Source of the DNA: Cristatella mucedo
Lineage: Eukaryota > Bryozoa > Phylactolaemata > Cristatellidae
DNA: 64,000 nucleotides
Assembly: GCA_009760855.2 (NCBI GenBank)
Contig: WPIO01000091.1
Location: 907,001-971,000, forward strand
Reading direction: 5' to 3'
Shown: in pieces, positions 56,640 through 64,000 of the stretch
Numbering within the stretch: the stretch's first letter is position 1
Layout of the letters: every line of letters starts with the position of its first letter
Translations under genes and position numbers: made by a program
The notes under the pieces: model-generated
What the model was told of the DNA's origin: nothing
Database searches by the model: none
The model's input: the letters and a program-made list of their open reading frames with translations, nothing else

Positions 56640-58190
56640 AGCCACTTTCTCCTTGCTAGTAGCATCTTGGGCTTATTTATGGCATTCCATGATATCCCTT
56701 CTCTGTTTTATGTATGATCTTCATTGTTTTTACTCGTGGTCTACCAGAGATCAAGGTTCTGACCTCTACTCTAGATTGATAAGGGAAGAAGTGCAGAAGG
56801 TTCGCAAAGACTGTCGATGCTTTATCCTAAAATGTGAAGAATTGTTTCATAAGGCCCAATTTGATCTGAAATGGTGGCATCACATTCCTGCGGCCCCACA
56901 AGTGGCTCCCATTTGCCGTCGTTGCTCCCCCCTTAGAAATAGGTAACAGCTGTAACCAGTCCTGCCTGTTGTAATACGCAGGGCAGTCCTAACTGTCCCA
57001 ATAGTAAAAATAGCAGGGAAACGTGGGAAAACCCGCCCAGGAGACCAATAAAGAATTCCACGATTGAAGAAGTATCCAATGATTGTCTCCTGGCCTAACC
57101 TGGCCGTATCTCAAGGCACTAGGAAGTTATTGATGCTGTTGAGAAATGCTCTCTGAGGTTCACCGAGTCTCAGCCAGAGGGAGAGACTCATAATTTTTCT
57201 CCGTTTAGAACCATGCGGCTTTGAGGCTCATTGGATAAGCAGTCAATGAATAAGTGGCTTGCATTCTGGCTACAGGATTCCTACTGCTGATTCCTATTGC
57301 CTTGAGCACACTGGTCACACTATCTCAGGAGCAGAGCCCATCATGACTGGTGAATAACTGAAGAAAGCTTGGTGATGCTTCCTCTGATCTGTGACAAGCA
57401 TACTTTTATCCAACTAGTTTCATTGCTTCAGCTTGGACGTCAAAAGCTCGGTATTCGATTTGTGAGACCGAGATCTCTGATCAAGTCGTTGAGGTCTTAT
57501 TGGTTGGGATAGATAGGGTTCTCTCCTCAGCTCCACCTATGAAATCGCCATCTAGATCTACAGTGTTTTGCGTGCTCTCTGTCTAACTGTTCTGATCTGA
57601 AGAGCTCGGAGCAGCATGATATTTGAGCAATGGGTGACGGAATCACTTGATATGCCATAGCAGTTGCATTCTTGCCATTCCGACAGCTGGTATGGTCCAA
57701 ACCAGGAGTGGCAGTTGCTTGAGTAGTCGGTGGGTTCTTCTCAAATTAGTTGGATAAGAAGAACAAAGTAATATTATAGTAACAAACACGAACAATTATT
57801 TCACCACTTATTAATTTATTTCACTCAAGGCTAACTATTTTAAACAATTTCTAGAACAATTTCTCATCTTACTTTCCAGAGTTTCTAGCACTTCATCCTC
57901 ACAGGTTATATGAGGTGCCCAGCTTTTGACCGAATCATCTTTAGACATGCTAAAATATACCATATCTGCCACACAAATCTTACCAGATACTTCTACGGGA
58001 AACATTTACATCTTTGTATTAATGAATTGACCATCTCAGGAATATGCAGTTATGTATCCACTTAAGCAGCTTGAACTAAACTGAACTGGTGGGCTCACGG
58101 CTCATATATTTATATTACTATTTATTGTGCTGGAAAGGATACGTAAGAAAGCTATTAACGATTATGATATGCTGATGCCTAGAGCAATTT
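56640..58190. other. unassigned 1.5-kb segment in UNC80 intron 2
   Basis: The plus strand has a 97-codon frame at 56653-56946 with a charged region (REEVQKVRKDCRCFILKCEE, HHIPAAPQVAPICRRCS) that I cannot identify. A run of CTCCTGG/CCTAACC-type sequence follows, without a clear long terminal repeat. I see no UNC80 exon. Confidence 0.3.
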
Positions 58191-58214
58191 ATCACTAACA
58201 TGCCTTAACGACTT

Positions 58215-58805
58215 TGTTTATTGATCAACGACCTGCACTGGCTACCAGTCAAGCAACGGATTGACTTCAAGGTTTTGTCGCTCACTTTTAGGTCACTTCA
58301 TTCTTTGGCTCCAGCCTATCTCTCAGATCTACTCCCCCATCAGGCCAAGCATCGTACTACCCGCTTTTCGGAATCCAACAGTCTACCAATTCCTCGTAGA
58401 AACCTCAAATCCTTTCGAGACCGCTCATTTAGTTCGTAATGCTCCCAAAGCCTGGAACTCCCTCCCGACCTGCGTCAAAACGTCCCCTGACCTGACCACA
58501 TTTAAAAAGAATTTAAAAACTCACCTATTTAGGACAGCATTTAGTGGGTCCCTGTGATTCGTTCTTCACGTGCTTATGCGTGCTAACACTGTGCATGCTG
58601 CCACTAACCACATTTGCATGCTGACCCTGTGCATGTCACCCATAACCATGTTATTCATTTTGTTTGTTTATCAAGCATGATTTTACTCACCATTCAATTG
58701 CATTTCCCTTTGCAGCAAATGTAAAGCGCCTAGAGAGAGATTCTTAAGTTCTCTGAGGGCGCTTTATCAAGTGCATTATTATTATTATTGTTATTATTAT
58801 TATTA
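58215..58805 (+). mobile_element. LINE family A copy, 3' quarter
   Basis: From DLHWLPVKQRIDFKVLSLTF through LAPAYLSDLLPHQAKHRTTR to PDLTTFKKNLKTHLFR, with one frameshift at about 58436. The 3' UTR, hairpin (AAAGCGCCTAGAGAGAGATT / TCTCTGAGGGCGCTTTA) and ATT repeats follow. One of the youngest-looking copies. Confidence 0.92.
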
Positions 58806-59229
58806 ACAATAATGACATGCAAACTATTGAACCAACTTACATCTTCATGAAAATTTGCTAAAGCAGAGCTAAATTATGATTTAATAACTTGCTTACATTG
58901 AAAAATTACATTTCTTATATAAATATGAATTGTATTGACTTAATACCAAACCTTTTGCCATTGCTGTATCTGTAGTGTTCTCGAAAATAGCAAACTGTCA
59001 TATTTATTGATGTTCTGTTTACAAAATTATACGTTAATGAGAAATGGTGATGATTGTCTTTACTTCTTCAGCATAAGCAACTGTGAAACCAATCTCACTA
59101 CTTGGCAACAAAGATAAAATAAAAAATATGCTACTCAGTGTTGTTTGCAGTTTTTAAAAGTAAAAAGGATTCTCATTGAGATCGCTAAAAACATTGAATG
59201 ATTACTGTCATAAATAAAAAAAAATAAAT

Positions 59230-59372
59230 AAATATAATTCATTTATATAGCACCCTAAGAGAACTTAATCTCTACATAGGTGCTTCACATATACCTCGGG
59301 GCTTGAGCCCACGACCTCAGCCAGAACTTGGTCGTAAGAGCACCGTAACAGCTGGATCAAACCAGCTCGGCG
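59230..59372 (-). repeat. SINE-2 copy
   Basis: Minus orientation: tail ATAGCACCCTAAGAGAACTT and AATCTCTACATAGGTGCTTC, then head GGGGCTTGAGCCCACGACCT and AACAGCTGGATCAAACCAGC. It ends 5 bp before a SINE-1 copy in the same orientation. Confidence 0.85.
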
Positions 59373-59374
59373 GA

Positions 59375-59548
59375 TATACTAGCTGATTTAACAGCCTCTT
59401 TTGTACAGCAACAGAAGAGCCTTTACGGCTATCACCACTGCTTGAAGCAGCAATAAAGAATCGCCCACCGCAGGATTCGAAGCCACGACCTCGGGGCCGA
59501 GGTCGTGAAAAGCAACCGCCTAACCCAGTGAGCCATAACGGCTTACCA
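59375..59548 (-). repeat. SINE-1 copy
   Basis: A full minus-strand copy (GCTGATTTAACAGCCTCTTT tail; palindrome CACGACCTCGG-GGC-CGAGGTCGTG; A-box region CTAACCCAGTGAGCCATAAC). It stands side by side with the SINE-2 at 59230 as a composite. Confidence 0.87.
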
Positions 59549-59850
59549 ACTGAATCCTATGTGGCAGAGTCTCAGAAACATGATGCTCTACCAGACACAC
59601 ATTCATCAAAGACGTCGAACAGCTATAACTGTTTAGGAATTTTGGACATAAAGGGTAAAAGAGTCAACTTTAGAACATTAAAAGAACACAGGATCAAAAA
59701 CCTTGCAGCGAGTGATTACCCTGTGGCAGGAATTAGTCTGCTTGCAACAATGCAGAGGTTGCATTTTTTTTAATTTCTTACACCTTAGGTCCTAAAAGCA
59801 GATTTTTAACCACCTCTAACAAGCCCGTGTACAATCGGTCGATTAAAGCA

Positions 59851-59914
59851 AACCCGTACAGAACAGAGCATGGATAAAAGGAAACCCGTACAGAACAGAG
59901 CATGGATAAAAGGA
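59851..59914. repeat. 32-bp tandem duplication
   Basis: Two nearly exact copies of a unit with ACCCGTACAGAACAGAGC and TGGATAAAAGGA, directly upstream of the 27-bp minisatellite. Confidence 0.9.
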
Positions 59915-60072
59915 CTCGTCTGCCAGTAACCATAGAAAGGACTCCTCTGTCAGTAACCACATCAAGGACTCCTCTGTTAGTAATCATATCAAGGACTCCA
60001 CTGTCATTAAACATAGCAAAGACTCCACTGTCAGTAACCATAGCAACGACTCCACTCTTAGTAATCATAGGA
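59911..60072. repeat. 27-bp minisatellite, 6 copies
   Basis: The unit AGGACTCCTCTGTCAGTAAC plus CATAGCA, with 10-20% divergence, starts at 59911, 59938, 59965, 59992, 60019 and 60046. Because 27 is a multiple of three, each strand keeps one open frame with a 9-residue repeat (TPLSVTI.R on plus, GVL.MVTD. on minus). I see no splice site or start that would make it coding. UNC80 intron 2. Confidence 0.9.
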
Positions 60073-60619
60073 CAAGATCAAACAGAAATGAATCTTTTTG
60101 CTCTCCTGCTGGCACTTCCTACAGAAATCCTGTTTTACTACATGCAAGTTTCCCAATCTTGGCCATGTGTATATTTCACACTGCAGTGGATCTTTCATGC
60201 TCAACTAATCGCTTTTTGTAGCACATACCTATCACGCAGATTTTTTTTGGAAACTTAGGATTCTGAAGCATATACTTGTGATAGATTTATCTAGCTAAAT
60301 ATTCATCTTTAAAGACCGAGAATAAGTACAAAATTGCTCGCTTCTCGGCCTGGACTTATACGATGCACTTTGAAATTGCAGTTTGGTTAATTTGCTTCAC
60401 GTTTTGCTGATCACCCAGCCACTTACACTAGAATAAATTGAATTTTTCTATTTAAAAGCTTGAGTGGATCGATACATAAAAAATGTTGATTTGCAGGAAC
60501 ACATTAAATGTGGGCAATCACAGGCATTATGAGACGACGACCGCAGATCGAGGCTGGTGTAAGCGGCAAGCTCGCTAGATTCCGCAAAGGTGTGACAGCG
60601 CCAGATCGCGAGCACTCAC

Positions 60620-60805
60620 GTGTTTCTTCAAGTAGAGAGCAACAGGAGAAACTTCGCCTTTGGCCTGCGGTGCTGAATCAGAAGATGCCTGCGTCGGTGA
60701 CTGCAGAGCTGCAGGCAGCAAGCGATCGAGGCTTTTCCTCCGGCTTCCACCCATTGACTCCATCACATTCAGCAGCAATATGGATGACGACGAAGACTTC
60801 ACCAG
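60620..60805 (-). CDS. UNC80: UNC80 window exon 2, Ser-rich
   Basis: 186 nt, phase 0 to 0, between acceptor CATTTTAG and a strong donor GTGAGT. It encodes 62 residues: a poly-Ser stretch, a basic patch (GSRRKSLDRLLPAAL) that could be a phosphorylation or binding site, a Ser/Gln linker, and GEVSPVALYLKKH. It joins in frame to exon 3. I do not recall an exact vertebrate counterpart, so assignment rests on splice signals, frame and position. Confidence 0.6.
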
Positions 60806-60902
60806 CTAAAATGTACCGGCTGCTTTTGCGAGCCTGCGAATGCAAATACCAGGAAAACCTGAAATAGTGGGGCACAGATTTGTCACTGCTACGATCCTTA
60901 TT

Positions 60903-61022
60903 GAGCATGCTACCACTAACCATTCAATCGTGCTTCCTTTGCAGCAAATGTACAGTGCAGTGCCAAGAAAGAAATTGAGTTTCTGAGGGTGCTATATCAG
61001 CGTATTATTATTACTATTATTT
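60903..61022 (+). mobile_element. LINE family A tail copy
   Basis: 3' UTR end (GCTACCACTAACCATTCAAT) and tail (GTGCCAAGAAAGAAATTGAG / TTTCTGAGGGTGCTATATC), then ATT repeats, 100 nt upstream of exon 2 in transcript direction. Confidence 0.8.
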
Positions 61023-61292
61023 GTATTTTTATTATGTGACCGACACTCGGTCACATAAGTCCTCGCAGTATGGCAGCATCTGCTATGGCTTCTACTTTGT
61101 TGGGATAATAAGAGTATTTTGTACTATGCTAGGCATTATAAAACTGCATGCACCATGCGAGAATATTTATCGGCAGCCTAAGAACAAACATGCAGTCTGT
61201 TAGCATTAATCTGTTTAGGGTGACGTCGCATTACCACTGTTCTTCGTGACCCGGCTCATCTGCCTAGGCATAGAGGTCATAAGATTCTGCAG

Positions 61293-63270
61293 TAATAATA
61301 ATAATAATGCACTTGATAAAGCGTCCTCAGAGAACTCAATCTCTTTCTAGGTGCTTTACATTTGCTGCAAAGGGAAATGCAATTGAATGGTGAGTAATAT
61401 CATGCTTGATAAACAACATGAATAACATGGTTAGGGGTGACATGCACAGGGTCAGCATGCAAATGTGCTTAGTGGCAGCATGCACAGTGTCAGCACACAT
61501 AAGCACATCAAGGACGAATCACAGGGACCCACTAAATGCTGTCCTAAATAAGTGTGTTTTTAAGTTCTTTTTAAATCTCGTCAAGTCAGTGGATGTTCTA
61601 ACGCAAGTCGGGAGAGTTCCAGGCTTTGGGAGCATACGAACTAAATGCACGGTCTCCAAAGGATTTGAGGTTTGTACGAGGAATTGGTAGACTGTTGGAT
61701 TCGGAAAAGCGGGTGGTACGATGCTTGGCCTTGTGGGGGAGTAGATCTGAGAGATAGGCTGGAGCCAAAGAATGAAGTAACATCAAAGTGAGCGACAAAA
61801 CCTTTAAGTCAATCCGTTGCTTGACTGGTAGCCAGTGCAGGTCGGCAAGAATTGGTGTGATGTGGCAACTGTGCCGCTCACGACAGACAAGCCTAGCTGC
61901 AGAGTTTTGCACCAGCTGTAATCACCTGATTGCACATGGCGGTAGGCCAGTAAGCAGTGAGTTGCAGAAGTCGAGACGGGATGTCACGAATGCATGGACC
62001 AACTTGGACGTGGTATCCTTATCTAAACAAGCCCTAATTTTAGCAATGTTATGTAGCTGAAAGTAGGCAGATTTGACTGTGGAGCTGATGTGGTCGTCTA
62101 ACCAAAGGTCACTTTGGAACATGACACCTAGATTTCGAGCTGATTCAATTGGAGATATGCTGACAGAGCCAATTTTGAGCGTCAGCCTTTCCAATTTTTG
62201 AATCACACTGGGTTTTCCCATAACAAGTAAGTTAGTTTTATCACCATTTGGTTTTAGAGAATTTGCTGTCATTCGTGTGTGGATGCCAATAATACATGCA
62301 GCAAGTGAGTAGAGAGAATTCGAGGTGCTCGAAGGCTGGAAGGGATCAAAGCAAAGGTACAACTGAGTGCCATCCGCATAGAAGTGAAAGCCTAGATTGT
62401 GCTTGGCAATCACATCAGCAACAGGGAGAGTATAAACCGTAAAAAAACCAGACCTAGCACGGAGCCCTGAGGTACCCCATATTTCAGAGGTACCTCGGAT
62501 GATCTTTGTCCATTCACGTCAATACTCTGGAGTCTTCCACTGAGATAGGACCTCAACCATTGCAGAGCAGTGCCAGTGATGCCCAGGCAAGATGAGAGGC
62601 ACTCTAGAAGAACTGTGTGATCGATAGTATCAAAAGCTGCCGAAAGATCGAGCAAAACAAGCAGAGACACTCTACCCAAGTCTGCATTCCTTAGTAGGTC
62701 GTTGTACAACCTAAGCAATGCTGACTCTGTGGAGTGATCAGCTCTAAAGCCAGACTGGAACTTACTAGCAAGGTTTGAAGTTTCGATATATGAGTTCAGC
62801 TGGTCTGCCACGACCTGTTCCAGTGTCTTTGCTAGGAATGGTAGAAGGGAGACTGGGCGGTAGTTACTCAAGTTCTCTTGGTCTAGTGTCGCTTTCTTGA
62901 GAAGTGGCCTGACTACAGCTTTTTTGAAAGGTGCTGGGACATGACCTGAGGCTAATGACATATAAATGATGTTAGTTATGCATGACAGCAGCAGATCAAT
63001 GCAACGTAGGAGCAGGACAGTGGGAATAGGGTCCAGAGGACTTGTTGTCTTCTTTGATTGGGATACGAACTTCAGGACTAGATCACTAGTTACCTGCTTA
63101 AATGTAGACATTGAGGTGCAGCCAGGAATCGAGGAACAGCATTCTAGTGGGGATGTTGTCATCGCAGGGATGGACTCCCTGATCTTGTCTATCTTCTGCA
63201 CAAAGAATCGAGAGAAACGATCGGCTAGTCTATCTTCAACCTACCACGGAGCCTGAATTTTACTGAAAAG
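61293..63270 (-). mobile_element. LINE family A, longest copy, with reverse transcriptase
   Basis: About 2 kb on the same strand as UNC80. The first frame (63201-62410) has the reverse-transcriptase fingers and palm: LSNYRPVSLLPFLAKTLEQV, FQSGFRADHSTESALLRLYN, VLLDLSAAFDTIDHTVLLEC and KYGVPQGSVLG. A T-homopolymer frameshift at about 62440 moves the frame to 62413-61922, where the active-site box reads FYADGTQLYL, not YADD. The C-terminal region follows (ARNLGVMFQSDLWLDDHISS, ADLHWLPVKQRIDLK), then the 3' UTR, hairpin and (ATT)n at 61295-61308. The 5' half, including any endonuclease, is missing. It belongs to the CR1/L2-like group of LINEs, judged from motifs. Inactive. Confidence 0.93.
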
Positions 63271-63788
63271 GCCGGTTACTGGTGTAAGCTGAATAACCTG
63301 CTACAGCCACGTGTCGATATTGATCCATTAGCATTCTATGGGGGTTTCAATAAAGCGACTGGCTGGACAACTGCATCAGCACCAAACAAGTATTCGTCAA
63401 AAACATTCTTTATTCAAATTTGCTCTTGGTCAAGCAATTTGGATTGAATTCTCAATACTCTTCTTGAGTTCTTTATATTTGGCAGTGAAAAAACGAATGT
63501 AAGCACACTGCCAGGCCACTGAAGCACTTGTATGACAAATGCTAAAGTCGTAATGGTGCAGTGGCCCAATCAGTTGCCTGACCAGAGTGCATCATCTCCC
63601 TTAGCTCAGAATCATAGTTTTCCTCCCAGCACCTCGAGGTGTGCCATCTACTGGGCCGCTACCGGAAGCCCCTTCACAGCTGCTTCATGGCTGCCCACAT
63701 CCATTACTCTCGAAGCGTCTCTCGACCCTGGGGCAAGCATTTGGGGTGAGCATACGCAGACGAGCAGAGAAAAATAGAATGCTGTTAC

Positions 63789-64000
63789 CTTGGTTAGAGA
63801 CGGTCTCTTCTCAGAAAAAGCCACCTGTGGGGTGGTACTGGGTCGGCAGGCAAACGAGTGGTGATGCTGCTGTGCAGCTGTGCTGCCACAACCACCCAGT
63901 GCGGCAGCCGCAGCTCGTGGTTGGTAGACGCGAGCAAGGGCAGCAGCAAGAAGCCTCCCACTTTGACACTGGCGGCTGAAGCACAGTGGATGACAGCCTT
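63789..64000 (-). CDS. UNC80: UNC80 window exon 1 (tentative, 5' edge open)
   Basis: An open minus-strand frame runs from the window edge to a donor (ACCAAG then GTAACA) at 63789 and ends in phase 0. It reads Ala-, Gln- and His-rich sequence (VYQPRAAAAALGG, AAQQHHHSFA) and closes with VAFSEKRPSLTK. A possible acceptor (TTCAG) near 63978 could shorten it. I match it to no remembered vertebrate segment; low-complexity linkers are common in UNC80. The support is an open frame, a donor, and phase agreement with the next exon. Confidence 0.35.

Larger units (their letters stand above)
789..64000 (-). other. UNC80: UNC80-like gene, 5'-truncated by the window edge
   Basis: A split gene of 37 window exons, read from 64000 down to 789. 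UNC80 is a roughly 3,000-residue helical-repeat scaffold that pairs with UNC79 and holds the NALCN sodium-leak channel at the plasma membrane of excitable cells. Identification rests on ordered similarity of over 30 exons to the vertebrate C-terminal half as I remember it, including PPPSIDYTLPSP, IIEDPS, KKIIVHGPD, YVRDFYVFRR, FLNVINGVLILH, LAEIAHSLLK, FRRPRDALL and WKFLDFVV. All exons use AG/GT boundaries and every junction keeps the reading frame. Introns range from about 70 nt to 6 kb. The upstream exons, promoter and start codon lie beyond 64000. Exon order, strand and family are secure. A few boundaries (exons 1, 2, 31-33 and 37) are tentative. The similarity is too diverged to suggest a vertebrate. 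Confidence 0.93.

Noticed and set aside
56498-56640. Minus-strand frame with LLTLVETVCRMFQVAHRAG as an UNC80 exon between exons 2 and 3
   Set aside because: It looks protein-like, but the possible donor (GTGAGA) leaves phase 1, which does not fit exon 3. Exons 2 and 3 already join in phase, and I recall no family match.
1-64000. Bacterial-type systems: CRISPR arrays, operons, phage or plasmid genes
   Set aside because: No array of equal repeats and spacers, no clustered long ORFs and no ribosome-binding-site pattern. The sequence has animal-type introns, SINEs and LINEs throughout.

Overview
This is animal nuclear DNA. One split gene accounts for almost all recognisable coding sequence. No bacterial operon, phage, CRISPR array, rRNA gene or functional tRNA gene is visible. 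I assembled, by hand, a chain of 37 exons on the minus strand whose splice phases agree from end to end. Translated in order, the exons follow the C-terminal half of UNC80, the very large scaffold subunit of the NALCN sodium-leak channel complex. The 5' part of the gene lies beyond position 64000. The gene reads right to left and probably ends inside the window, with a stop codon at 789-791 and an AATAAA signal at 378-383. I count roughly 4.6 kb of coding sequence in 64 kb, so introns make up more than 90% of the window.

Layout, in the direction of transcription. 64000-60600: two Ser/Ala-rich exons with no remembered vertebrate match, separated by a large LINE copy. 55225-50144: exons for a helical block, the PPPSIDY motif and a charged helix. 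49011-47117: the segment around AVFPSCLC and the IIEDPS motif. 41107-27144: twelve well-matched exons of the most conserved region. 23045-3343: exons for the FRRPRDALL segment, a run of very short exons (56, 52, 40 and 38 nt), and a Gly/Ser-rich variable stretch. 1497-789: the FLDFVV segment and a short C terminus.

The introns are full of transposable elements. LINE family A is a non-LTR retrotransposon with a shared 3' hairpin followed by (ATT)n. LINE family B is a second non-LTR family, present once. Two tRNA-derived SINE families are present; SINE-2 has a 3' tail that resembles the family A tail. One decayed Mutator-like (MULE) DNA transposon with a FLYWCH zinc finger lies in the 6-kb intron at 41108-47116. 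There are also long (AC)n, (GT)n, (TA)n and (AG)n tracts and two minisatellites.

The UNC80 gene implies a metazoan. The protein is clearly but distantly related to vertebrate UNC80, and the intron-rich, repeat-rich structure suits an invertebrate, perhaps an early-branching or fast-evolving one. I cannot name the species. Vertebrate comparisons are from memory, not from an alignment.
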